Below, piece after piece: positions 8,304 to 16,733 of a stretch of 64,000 nt of DNA; position 1 is the first letter of the stretch, and each line of letters opens with the position of its first letter. The position numbers and the translations under genes are program-made. Under the pieces are notes generated by a model. That model was given only the letters and a program-made list of their open reading frames with translations. It ran no database searches and was not told where the DNA came from. The stretch is taken from assembly GCF_016862975.1 (NCBI RefSeq), contig NZ_BONZ01000041.1, positions 1 to 64,000 on the forward strand, in the 5' to 3' direction. The DNA is from Rugosimonospora africana (GTDB lineage Bacteria; Actinomycetota; Actinomycetes; Mycobacteriales; Micromonosporaceae).

Positions 8304-8483
8304 CTAGCCGGTTCGTGCGATCGGGCCGAGTCCGATGCGGTGGTCCCGGAGCTCATAAGGGGCACCGTCCGGTCTGGTAGCTGAGACTTCGCCGGTTTCG
8401 GCGTCGAGGCGGATGGTCCACCCGTGCTCATGAACCAGGACATGGTGGAACGGACACAGTGACGCCAGGTTACTGAGGTCACC
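8304..8483 (-). pseudogene. C-terminal fragment of a DUF222/13E12-type HNH endonuclease
   Basis: The minus strand reads GDLSNLASLCPFHHVLVHEH, then a GW-containing strand, and ends with LGPIARTG and a TAG at 8304-8306. This is the HNH finger and tail of the DUF222 HNH endonuclease family common in actinobacteria. In this frame a TAA stands just upstream, and nothing of the ~350-aa N-terminal part exists. The break lies at about 8483, exactly where the block of mobile-element genes starts, so this probably marks one junction of the integrated island. Confidence 0.75.
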
Positions 8484-8492
8484 TTAATGGGT

Positions 8493-8516
8493 GTCTCCCG
8501 ATTACTCACGGGAGAC
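8493..8516 (+). promoter_or_regulatory. Hairpin that masks a ribosome binding site
   Basis: GTCTCCCG (8493-8500) and CGGGAGAC (8509-8516) form a perfect 8-bp stem around an 8-nt loop. The right arm contains GGGAG, the only plausible ribosome site for the ATG at 8521, so the structure would close translation initiation of the first small gene of the element. Confidence 0.5.
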
Positions 8517-8520
8517 GCGC

Positions 8521-8727
8521 ATGCCAGCATCCACCACCGCCAAGCACGCGCCCAGACGCGTGCTACGCGCCGCACGCCTGGTCTGGGGCTGCGTGAGCGG
8601 CCGAATCGCCATCATGTCCGTGATCATCGGTGCGGTAGAGCTCAGCACGCACTACTGGACCACGCTGCCTCTGGTCGCCTTACTGCCCTGGCAGGTCCGC
8701 CACGCTCGGCGTGGCGGCGGGCGATGA
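8521..8727 (+). CDS. Small membrane protein of the mobile element
   Basis: Protein of 68 aa with a basic N-terminus (KHAPRRVLRAAR) and two hydrophobic segments (IAIMSVIIGAVEL and TLPLVALLPW), ending in a basic RHARRGGGR tail. Not assignable to a named family. ATG 8521 has GGGAG 7 nt upstream, inside a hairpin. Its stop overlaps the next start (ATGA). Such short membrane proteins are typical in the accessory part of actinobacterial integrative elements. Confidence 0.6.
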   Translation: MPASTTAKHAPRRVLRAARLVWGCVSGRIAIMSVIIGAVELSTHYWTTLPLVALLPWQVRHARRGGGR

Positions 8728-8978
8728 TCGAGCCCACTTGGTGCACGGCAGACCACCGCGACGGAGCGGACGGCGTCCGCCCGGACGGCAGCGAGGTCGT
8801 CATCCACAGCCGTACGATCGGCGATACGGCCGGCGCGCTGGTCGCCATCACCGCTCACGACGACGGCGCGCCATGGATCGACGCCTGGGGCGGCGAGCGC
8901 ATGGCCGCGGCCGAGGCTCGAGAGGTCGCCGCCCTGGTGCTCGCGGCGGCCGGCGAGCTTGAAAGGATCACGAAGTGA
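8724..8978 (+). CDS. Small hypothetical protein of the mobile element
   Basis: Protein of 84 aa starting at ATG 8724, which overlaps the previous stop. It has a Cys/His/Asp-rich N-terminus (TWCTADHRDGADG) and a C-terminal helix (ERMAAAEAREVAALVLAAAG). The layout resembles short uncharacterised proteins from actinobacterial integrative elements, but no function can be given. Its stop overlaps the next GTG start, so the three small genes form one translationally coupled unit. Confidence 0.6.
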   Translation: MIEPTWCTADHRDGADGVRPDGSEVVIHSRTIGDTAGALVAITAHDDGAPWIDAWGGERMAAAEAREVAALVLAAAGELERITK

Positions 8979-9343
8979 GCGAGCGAGTGATCATCTGTGT
9001 CCCGATCGGCGACCGGGCCGCACAACTCCGGGTGACCGACTTCGCCACGCGCCGCGGATACGAGGTCGTGGGAATCGTCGACTCGACGCCGGAGGGCATC
9101 GCCGCCGGCTGGCGGCTGGCGTGGTCCGGCGCGGCCGATGTCGTGCTGGTCGATCATGTGGGCAACATCCCCGGCGACCTCGCCCCGCGGCTGGAGGCGG
9201 TACCGGCCGACCTGAATCGACGCCCGGTCGACGTGATGGCCTTCAGGAACGCGGGCGGGCGGCCGAGAGTGCTGCCCCGCCCCGACCGGTCGCCGGCCGC
9301 CGAACCGTCCGACCTCGACCGGCCGCGCATCCTGCCTCGCTGA
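8975..9343 (+). CDS. Hypothetical protein with a recombinase-N-terminal-like domain
   Basis: Protein of 122 aa beginning at a GTG that overlaps the previous stop; AAGGA lies upstream. Residues 4-65 alternate beta strands and helices (RVIICVPIGD, RGYEVVGIVDSTPEG, DVVLVDHVG) like the N-terminal domain of serine recombinases. The nucleophilic Ser-containing motif is absent, so it would not be an active recombinase. The Pro/Arg-rich last third is disordered. Third gene of the small-gene unit; followed by a bidirectional terminator. Confidence 0.5.
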   Translation: MSERVIICVPIGDRAAQLRVTDFATRRGYEVVGIVDSTPEGIAAGWRLAWSGAADVVLVDHVGNIPGDLAPRLEAVPADLNRRPVDVMAFRNAGGRPRVLPRPDRSPAAEPSDLDRPRILPR

Positions 9344-9355
9344 CCGCACACGCCC

Positions 9356-9388
9356 GACGCCCGTCCCCGCCAGCCGGGGGCGGGCGTC
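9356..9388. terminator. Bidirectional hairpin between convergent genes
   Basis: GACGCCCGTCCCCG and CGGGGGCGGGCGTC form a 14-bp stem with one mismatch and a short CCAG loop, between the + strand small-gene unit and the minus-strand GntR gene. Confidence 0.7.
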
Positions 9389-9390
9389 CC

Positions 9391-9630
9391 TTACTTCGGC
9401 GGCGCGATGAACGTGCCGCGGCCAGGTACGCCCACGACTACCTGCCGTTCGCGCAGCAGTCCGATCACCTTCGTGATCGTCGACTCGCCCACTGAGTAGA
9501 GCGTGGCCAGCGCGGCATACGTCGGTAGCTGGCTACCGGGCTCGCCGTGCTCGCCGGCCCGGATGCGTTCGGTGAGATCTTGCGCGATCTGTTCGGCGGT
9601 CATGGGGATTTGTGGCACGCCGCCGATCAT
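9391..9630 (-). CDS. Short GntR-type winged-helix regulator of the mobile element
   Basis: Protein of 79 aa from the ATG at 9630; the open frame extends to a GTG at 9702 and a further ATG lies at 9603, so the start is uncertain. MTAEQIAQDLTERIRAGEHG, then LPTYAALATLYSVGESTITK, is the GntR winged helix, ending with VGVPGRGTFI (the wing). No effector domain follows. This size is typical of the KorSA/GntR-like regulators in actinobacterial integrative elements, which repress replication or transfer genes. The AAGGAGGTTAAGGAG sequence at about 9670-9690 on its own strand may be a ribosome site of a longer form. Confidence 0.75.
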   Translation of the reverse strand: MIGGVPQIPMTAEQIAQDLTERIRAGEHGEPGSQLPTYAALATLYSVGESTITKVIGLLRERQVVVGVPGRGTFIAPPK

Positions 9631-9774
9631 GCCCAGTACGGAGCGTGATAACCATGGGTACGTTGTGCTCCTTAACCTCCTTGCGTACCTTGAGGAAGTC
9701 ACGGAACAAGTCGGCCCGGGCGGCGCGTCAACGCCGTGATCCCGGGCCTAACCCCACCAGAGAAGGGGCTGGAC

Positions 9775-9981
9775 ATGAGTATCCCTGATCATGAGCACGA
9801 ACTCACGCCGGAGGCGGAGCGATGGTTGGTCGCGCTGTACATCGCGCATGATCGACTGGACGGCTACCTGATCTGCTCGAGCTGTAGCTATCCGCATCCG
9901 TGCCCGACGCGCGAGGACGCACGGCGACAGCTCGAGTTGGCCGGCGTCGACCTGGCGGCCGGGGAGACGCTGTGGAGCTGA
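9775..9981 (+). CDS. Small Cys-rich protein of the mobile element
   Basis: Protein of 68 aa; GAAGGGG is 8 nt upstream of ATG 9775. The central ICSSCSYPHPCPTREDA contains a CxxC and a PCP motif, a recurrent pattern in small proteins of actinophages and integrative elements, possibly metal-binding. Helices flank it. No enzymatic role can be inferred. It is divergent from the GntR-type regulator, which may control it. Confidence 0.65.
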   Translation: MSIPDHEHELTPEAERWLVALYIAHDRLDGYLICSSCSYPHPCPTREDARRQLELAGVDLAAGETLWS

Positions 9982-10174
9982 CGCCGCCGCCCGCCAGCAC
10001 CTAACCGAGGTCAGTCTCCGCGTGCACCCCCGATCAGCTGGCCGGCCAGCCGTGCCCCGGATGCGTCGCCGTCGGGCTGCCCGGACGCGTTCCCTGCGCG
10101 GCCCGCGCCGAATCACCACGCCTACTCGCGCTGATGGGCAGCCCGCCCGCTCAGTAAGCCGCAGCCGCGTCAAC

Positions 10175-10203
10175 AGCCCCCGCCGGTAGTCCGGACGGGG
10201 GCT
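10175..10203 (-). terminator. Hairpin terminator downstream of the phage tail gene
   Basis: AGCCCCCGCCGG and CCGGACGGGGGCT pair around a TAGT loop, with one mismatch, 15 bp beyond the stop of the minus-strand tail gene at 10218. Confidence 0.7.
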
Positions 10204-10217
10204 GTTCCGTTCAGCGC

Positions 10218-12977
10218 CTACAGCGCCAGGCCGGCCGGGCGCCAGAGCTTGACCGTTGCCCCCGCCGGGATCGTGACCGTGTTGGCAGACGCCTCGATGT
10301 CCAGCGTCTGCGGTGAGCTTGACCCGCTGGCGCCCGTCACGCGTATCTGCCAACCGCCCACGTCCAGGTCCGAAGGAAAGTCGGCCGGATACTGCGCCGT
10401 GGTGGAGAACAACGCGTGCCCGGCCGCTGTTGCCAGACTCAGCGACGTAGCGCCCGGCGCCAGGCTGGACGCCAGCGTCTGCCCCACCGCTTCCAGCCGG
10501 AAGCTCGTGTTGAGCGCCGCGACGACGCGCGACTGAGCGGGCGACGTGTTGCCGGCGACCGTCCACTTCTTCGAGCTGGCAGTCTCGCCGTACCCCTGCA
10601 AGAGCAGCGACACGTCGCCGGGCGGATGTTGCTTCGTTGCGTCGATCACGTTGGTAGCGTCAATTCGGCCATTGAGCGGCGTGTCCAGCCACGCGTCAGA
10701 CCGCGCCGGCCGTGAGCGCAAGTTGAGGCTCAGGTTCGGATACCGGAAACCCTCAACCGTTCCCGCCTGCGCCAGCCATTCGGCGTACCGCTGCAACCGG
10801 CTGTCGTCAAACAGACTCAGCGTCTTTGAGGCGTCGTACGTGCCGATGGTGTCCGTCCCCAGTGGACCGTCAACGACCTCGTATGTGGCCGATGAGCCGC
10901 CCTTGCGACTGACTGTCGCCTTGTTGACGAGGCCCTGATCGTCGTCTGTCGGTGTGAACGGCGGCGCGATGTCGCCTTGCGACGCATCAAGAATGAGCGT
11001 CACCGGTTGGTTGTACGTGGAGGTACGGGCGATGTATCCAAGTCCGGGGCCCAGCCCGTCATACAACAGACCCTGATCGGACGCCTCGCACTCGCGCAGC
11101 AGGTTGACGAACGTGTCGACACCTTGCGGCCCCATCGCCACGCCCGGATCGCTGTCCGGCTGCGTGATGTCGATGGGTACGCCTTCCTCCGCGCACAGCC
11201 GGGTCAGCCGGTCAACTGCCGCCTCACCGACGTAGCCGAGTCCGGCCGCGTACTGATCGGGCATGGTCGTGCCGTTGAAAAACGCGATGTGCGCCACGGC
11301 GAGATTCTTGGCGTTGGATGACACCTCGCCACCGCCGCCGAACCGCCCAATGCGGGTAGCCCGAACGGGCTGCCCCAGAGTAACGCCTGTCCACGTCTCG
11401 GCATCGGTGGAGTCTCCGTCGAGCACAAACGTGACGCTCACGTTGCTGCCGGACTGCGCCAGAGCGATCTGATGGAGGTGCCAGTTGCCATCCATGACCG
11501 GGAGATCGAGTCCGGCGAAATGGGACTCACTAGCGTCTGCCTCGGATTCATACCGAGCGATACCCACATTGACAGTGCCGGACTGCCATTGAGTGACAAC
11601 CCGATAGATCTTGCCGTTGTCGGTCCGCACCTCCAACGGAACGAAGTAGGCGACGCTCCCCGGGTCGTCCGGCTCGCCGCGCATCCACAGCGACACATGC
11701 CACGCCGTGGCGGACAGGCCCACCAGTGGGACGCTCATGTTGTTGTCCGCGGCCACATTGGGTTGAGCCGCCCCCGCGCCGCCGACGGGTCCACCGTCAA
11801 TGAAATCCATGATGCCGATGTCCACCCGCATCGGTGCGCCTCCGGCGAGACCAGACGCCGCCTGTGTCGCGTCTATCCCGTCCTCCAGCGGCCACCACTG
11901 GACGAGGTTGGAGGCGGAGATCGCGCGGTACAGCGCGGATTTGAGCGGCTTATTTCGCTGGATCAGCCGACGCAGGGTGCCGGACGCCTGCAGAGAGACA
12001 ATCGGCACGTTGGCGGACGTGTCCAATGTGGACTGCGGGAAACCGTTGGCGTAGCCGAAGAAGCGCGTGACCCCGTTGATCAGTACCCAGATTGGCGTGT
12101 TCTTGTTGACGTTCGGGTAGTTCGGGCTCGCCGGATGGTAGGCGGAGAACTTCAGGTCCGGGTTGTTCAGCGACAGTTGGCAGCTTGCCGGCTGCGTAGT
12201 CGAAGCTTCATCGCCGCGCCCGAGCCGGATGCTGATCGGGTTCGCGGCACGCTGGTACGCAGTGATGTCCTCCCAGGGTCACGTGCGGTAGTCGTCGGCG
12301 AGGTTGGCGCCGGGCGCCCAGAGCAGTTGTACGGGCACGTTGTCGGTGGCGTAGTCGGTCACCTGTGCCGAGGTGAAATCGTCCAGCACGAACGCGACCG
12401 GCTTAGCGTTGGTGTTGCCGAACGCGATGCCGACCCGGTAGCCAATCCAGCCCGCTTCCGTGTAGCCATCGTCGCTGGCGAACAACAGTCAGTGCGGCGG
12501 TTCGGTTCCGACCCACACCTTGAGCCGGTGGCGGCGCCCGATCGATTGCATGCGCATGCTCACACGCGTGCCGCTGGCCGGAGGCGGGATCGGCACGGCG
12601 ACAGTGGCCAATGTGGACCCGTCCGGCGCGAACAGGAACGCGGTCAGAAACGCCGGTAACTTCGATCTGCACGCGACCGAGGTAGTAGCTGTCGGCGCTC
12701 TGCCCCCTCGTCATGAGGTTCAGGAACTCAAGCGGCGCACCGGTGGCAGTCTGCGCAATGCCAGTGATGGACAAGTCAACGTCCGGCTCACTGACGCCCG
12801 CCAAATAGGCTCCGCGCCACGTGTTCGTCTCAGACTGGCTGATGGTGAGCACGCCGCTGCCTACGTTGAAGTCGGTGCCGGTGCCGAACAGCGTGTACGC
12901 CTGCCCGTGTCGGTCGGGCCGATGCCGCTGGAAACCGTGCGCGTGAACGTATCCGAAACGATGGTTCCCCTGGGCAT
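10218..12977 (-). pseudogene. Phage minor tail protein, broken by two frameshifts and two stops
   Basis: The ancestral gene starts at ATG 12977 with a strong ribosome site (GGAGGA), reading MPRGTIVSDTFTRT. The frame then shifts by net -1 near 12903 and back by +1 at the AAA run 12648-12650. TGA codons follow at 12489-12491 (context EPPH*LLFA) and 12279-12281 (context DDYRT*PWEDIT), both where Trp would fit. The rest is open to 10218 (more than 600 aa). Recognisable regions are ISIRLGRGDEASTTQPASC, NPDLKFSAYHPASPNYPNVN, typical of actinophage minor tail proteins, and a LamG-like beta sandwich (AWHVSLWMRGEPDD). Intact length would be about 919 aa. A downstream fragment of ~600 aa could still be translated from a TTG at 12026, but the gene as a whole is dead. 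Confidence 0.85.
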
Positions 12978-13133
12978 GTCTCCTCCAAGCTAATGTCATT
13001 AGCCAACCCGGCTTCCATGCCCTCGCGCCTGCCGCTGGTCGGGTCTGTGCGGCGGAAAGGAGTGACGCCGCTCGCCGGCCATCGCTCCGCCCCGGTAGCG
13101 GTGACGTTGACGGCCGGCGCGAGGGCACGCGGC

Positions 13134-13346
13134 TTACGAGATGCCGGCAGCGTCGACCAGACCGCTGATGTACGTCTCAAGGCTGGCGCCGTAGACCGTG
13201 TACAGCAGTCCCGGCAAGTGACTCTCGGGCGAGGTCTCGCCGGTCAGCTTGCCGAACCGCACGAGATACACCACCGCCGAATTCGGCACGCCCAGCAGGT
13301 CGGCGGCGTCGCCGATCTGCACGTGCGCGGGGAGTGTGTTTGCCAT
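13134..13346 (-). CDS. Small phage protein with helix-turn-helix-like region
   Basis: Protein of 70 aa; AGAGGA is just upstream of ATG 13346. IGDAADLLGVPNSAVVYLVR resembles a MerR/excisionase-like helix-turn-helix, followed by a short strand region (LPGLLYTVYGASL). It lies between the tail gene and the truncated phage gene upstream, in the order of a phage structural module, so it may equally be a small structural protein. No family assigned. Confidence 0.6.
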   Translation of the reverse strand: MANTLPAHVQIGDAADLLGVPNSAVVYLVRFGKLTGETSPESHLPGLLYTVYGASLETYISGLVDAAGIS

Positions 13347-13366
13347 GGATGATCCTCTTTTCGTTC

Positions 13367-13894
13367 TCAGCCCAGCATCTGCGCCGCGGAGGCGCGAGCC
13401 TCGTCGAGTGCCCGCCCCATGGCCGCGATTTCGTCGGTGCTGCGCTTCCCGACCGGCGGGCGCGTCTCGGCCGGCCGCATGGTCATGTGCAGCCCGAACG
13501 GCACGCCGAGCGCGTCCGCCAGCGCCGGCAGGGCTAGTGCCGGGAAGCCGTCCCGTTCCGCCAGGCTGACCAGCGACAGCACCGACGCGTCCGCATCCTC
13601 CGCGAACCGCAGGGGACGGCCGGTGCTCAGTGCGCGGCACAGCGCCTCCGCGTCTTCGACGATCGCGGCGTACTTCGCCAGCATCGACGACGCTGCGGCC
13701 ACGTACCCCGCCAGTTCCGGCCGCGCGGCCATGCTCGGCAGGTCAAAGGCCGGCAGCTTCGGCCGCGGACTCGCGTACGTCCACGGTCCGTGCATCTGCT
13801 CACGCGCGGACTTCCTGGCGAACTCGCGCAGCGTCCGCGCCGCGCCGTCCACGTCGACCAGGCGTCGGGCCGGTTCGATGCCCGCGGCCAGCGC
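13367..13894 (-). pseudogene. 3' part of a phage gene fused to the M1 peptidase remnant
   Basis: About 175 codons, mostly alpha-helical (ARTLREFARKSAREQMHG, YVAAASSMLAKYAAIVED, DEIAAMGRALDEARAS), with no relation to metallopeptidases. The reading frame continues without a stop into the truncated aminopeptidase, producing a chimeric frame of 342 codons (13367-14395). The sequence changes character right after HELSHQWFGDT, at about 13895, so its own 5' end has been lost. It is the first phage gene of the remnant and directly precedes the small protein at 13134-13346. Function unknown. Confidence 0.65.
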
Positions 13895-14953
13895 CTCGGT
13901 GTCGCCGAACCATTGGTGCGACAGCTCGTGGGCGAGAGTCGCTTCGCTGGGCATATGGTCGAAGTTCGGCTTCGTCTGGCTTTCCAGCGAGTACCCGACG
14001 TCCGGCGCGTTGTCGACGATCGCACCGACCGCGTCGAGCGGGTACTTGCGGTAGACGGACGAGTAGAAGTCCACAATGGACGGTAGCTCGTCGAGTACCG
14101 TCCGGTTCGTGAACGCCGGATCGACCGCGACGTACGCCGGGATCCGCCCGTCCACTTTGTACTGTGTGAGGTCGAACTTCCCCAGTGTCGCGGTGGCCAG
14201 ATACGGCGCCATCGGATCGCGTTCCCGCCACACGAACATGCTCGCACCGGCAGTCGTCTGGTGACCGACCAGCACACCGTTGGCCATCACGGTCAGCCCG
14301 GCCGGTACGGTCACCGTGAAGTCGAACGTCGCCTTGTCGCGCGGGTTGTCGTTGACCGGGTACCAGCCGGGGGAGCCCTGCGGTTCGCCGACCACGAAGG
14401 CGCCGTCGTTGGTGGGTACCTAACCCTCGATGGAGTTGTCCGGGTCCGTGACGACCTCCGGAACGCCCGCGTACTCGACGGTGACGGTGAACCGGTGGTG
14501 GTCGCGCAGCGGCGACCGCGGCGTGATGACGAGTTCCTGCCCGTCCCGATGGAACGACGCGCCACGACCGTCGACGGTGAGCCGGGAGATGGTGAAGCCG
14601 CGCAGGTCCAGATCGAACCGGGACAGGTTCTCGGTCGCGGTGGCGCTGACCGTCACCGTCCCGGCGAGGCGGTGGCTCGACGGCTGGTAGTTCAGGTGCA
14701 GGTCGTAGTGCGACACGTCATACCCACCGTTGCCGGCGAGCGGGAACAGCGGGTCGCCGAGGCCGGCGGATCCGGCCACGTACCTCGTCGATGCGTACGC
14801 GGACGCCGGTAGCGCGGACGTCGCGGCAACCGCCGCGATCAGCGAGACCGCCGTCGCCGCCGCAAGCCGCCGGCCGGTGAGCCGTCGGCCGGCGAGCCGT
14901 CGGCCGACGAGTCGTTGGTTTGGCGTTCTTCGAGTGGATGCGTGCGGGGCCAT
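13895..14953 (-). pseudogene. M1 family aminopeptidase, nonsense mutation and 3' truncation
   Basis: Start ATG 14953 has GGGAGGAGG upstream; a secretion signal (AAATAVSLIAAVAATSALPA) is preceded by a 5-residue GRRLx repeat. The M1 N-terminal domain follows (YDVSHYDLHLNYQPSSHRL), then PDNSIEG, an in-frame TAG at 14420-14422 and VPTNDGAFVVGEPQGSPGWY; M1 homologs have Trp here (EGW), so TGG to TAG is likely. The catalytic domain shows VGYSLESQTK and the zinc motif HELSHQWFGDT, then stops abruptly at the phage junction. The third zinc ligand and the whole C-terminal domain are missing, so it is inactive. In intact form it would be a secreted zinc aminopeptidase. Confidence 0.85.
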
Positions 14954-15119
14954 GGGCCTCCTCCCAGGCCGAGCGACGATCGGGCAAACCCATCCTCGCG
15001 TACCCGGAGCCGACACGAAAGATCAGCAACGCCGGGCCAGAGGCAGCCGGCGGCCGGCCCGGGTCGTCGCGCGGTGTCAGACGCCGGGCCAGGCACCGGG
15101 CCAGGTCGGTCGAAGCCGG

Positions 15120-16295
15120 TCAGCGCAGGTGACGCGCGATCGTCGCGAGAGTCCTCGCGCGCAGCAGCCCGTCGGCCAGTCCCAGGTCCACGATGGAGTC
15201 GAAGGCACGCTGATCCCGCGCGGCCGCCCGGACGGCGGCGTCGACCACTCTCGCGCGACCGGTGAGGCGGGCGGCCAGCCGGCTGTGCCGCAGGTGCCGG
15301 CCCAGCCGGCGGCGTAGCGCCTCGGTGTAGAGCCGGGCCGGCGCGGCGCCGGCCGTACCCCCGTCGGTCGCACCGCTTGCCGTACCCCCGCCGGCCGTGC
15401 CCAAGCCAGCGGCGCGCGCGGCGGCCTGCCCGGCGAGCGAGCCGGACAGCACCGCGTAGAAGATGCCCTCGCCGGTGAACGGATTGATCAGGGAGTACGC
15501 GTCCCCGGCGAGCAGCAGCCGGTTCCGTCCCGGGATCGGGCGGTGGGTGGACAGCGGAAGGTGGTGCGCCCGCAGCCCGTCCGCCCCGCCGGTGTCCACG
15601 TCGGGCAGCAGCGCGGCGAGCCGGTCGAGCAGGTGCGCCCGGGACAGCGCGGTGCCGCGGAGCACCTCGCCGTACCCGATGTTCGCCCGGCCGTCGCCGA
15701 TCGGGAAACTCCACGCGTACGCCGGCCACTGCGCCGTCGGGGCGGTGACGATGAGCTGCTCGGCGGCGTCGAGCGCGGGCGCGTACCCGCGAATCGCCAG
15801 CGCGACGTACCCGTCCGGGTTGGCCGGCTGGCCGAGGCTGCGGCGTACCAGGGAATAGGCGCCGTCCGCGCCGACCACGGTGCCCGCCGAGATCTCCCCG
15901 TCCAGGACGATGGAGTCCGGGCGCTCCTCGATCGTGTGGACCGCGTGCCGCACCAGCGTCGCGCCGGCGGCGACGGCCGCGTCGACCAGGCGGGCGTCGA
16001 AGACGGCACGCGGGATGGTGTAGTTGGGCCGCGACAGCCGGCGCGCGACGGCCGAGCCGCCCGGACCGACGAGGTGCAGGGCGGGCACCGGCGCGTACCC
16101 GTCGGCCACCCCGGTGACGCCGAGGTCGCGCAGGAGGTCGAGGGTGTGCGCCGCGATGCCGTCGCCGCATGCCTTGTCGCGCGGAAACGCCGCCCGGTCC
16201 AGCAGGAGGACGCTGGCGCCGTACCGTCGCGCGGCGAGCGCCGCGGCCGATCCGGCCGGACCGGCGCCGACGATCGCCACGTCGTACCGGTCCAT
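15120..16295 (-). CDS. FAD-dependent reductase, geranylgeranyl-reductase family
   Basis: Protein of 391 aa. The dinucleotide-binding motif is DVAIVGAGPAGSAAALAARR at residues 4-23; PRDKACGDGIAAHTLDLL is the PxxKxCG signature of geranylgeranyl-reductase-like flavoproteins; LLLAGDAYSLINPFTGEGI is the second FAD motif. These enzymes reduce prenyl chains (e.g. menaquinone or lipid side chains) or oxidise small substrates. ATG 16295 is chosen because the FAD motif begins at once and AGGTGG lies upstream; upstream codons in frame are not conserved. A Gly/Thr/Ala repeat (GTAGGGTASGATDGGTAG) interrupts the C-terminal part. It stands alone, upstream of the broken peptidase. Confidence 0.8.
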   Translation of the reverse strand: MDRYDVAIVGAGPAGSAAALAARRYGASVLLLDRAAFPRDKACGDGIAAHTLDLLRDLGVTGVADGYAPVPALHLVGPGGSAVARRLSRPNYTIPRAVFDARLVDAAVAAGATLVRHAVHTIEERPDSIVLDGEISAGTVVGADGAYSLVRRSLGQPANPDGYVALAIRGYAPALDAAEQLIVTAPTAQWPAYAWSFPIGDGRANIGYGEVLRGTALSRAHLLDRLAALLPDVDTGGADGLRAHHLPLSTHRPIPGRNRLLLAGDAYSLINPFTGEGIFYAVLSGSLAGQAAARAAGLGTAGGGTASGATDGGTAGAAPARLYTEALRRRLGRHLRHSRLAARLTGRARVVDAAVRAAARDQRAFDSIVDLGLADGLLRARTLATIARHLR

Positions 16296-16733
16296 CAGGC
16301 CACCTGGCGGTGGGCTCCGGATCCCGCGCGGACTGCCCGCACCGGATCGGAAGAACGGAGCCCACAACGAGGGAACTCAAGGGGACGGATGAGGCCCATC
16401 GCCTCACCATACCGATCCTCGGCGCGCCGGCAGAGCCGCTTGACCGAAGCGTGCCCCCGTCGTCGCGAGCGGCTCTCCCCGCGAACGACCGTCCTCGCGG
16501 AGCGACCGTCGTCCGGAGGGGACGCACAGTGTGTCCGACGGTGGGCGCGGGCGCGGTGGTTAGGTTCCCAGTGCCGGGACGTGTACGCGGGCCGGCACCT
16601 CCCAAGATATCCGGCGTCGGAGTCGGACCCTCTGGGTGCGGGGCGGTCCCCACGTCGCGGTGTGGGGACCGCCTCAGCGCGGCCCCGAAGAGACGCCAGC
16701 GACCGGAGACGCCAGCGGCCCCCTGAGCGGCGG
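16296..16733. other. Intergenic region without a supported gene
   Basis: No frame here shows a recognisable protein. The region contains the upstream sequence of the FAD reductase and, near its right end, the encapsulin terminator. No tRNA-like or riboswitch-like structure was recognised. Confidence 0.5.
16642..16673 (-). terminator. Hairpin terminator after the encapsulin gene
   Basis: GGCGGTCCCCAC and GTGGGGACCGCC form a perfect 12-bp stem with an 8-nt loop, about 60 bp past the encapsulin stop. Confidence 0.75.

Noticed and set aside
9972-10004. Eleven-codon frame starting at a GTG overlapping the end of the Cys-rich small gene
   Set aside because: Too short and Pro-rich; no evidence that it is translated.
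10218-14953. Alternative genetic code (TGA/TAG read as Trp) or programmed recoding
   Set aside because: Other genes in the window end normally at TGA and TAG, and the affected genes also have frameshifts and truncation, so decay is the simpler explanation.
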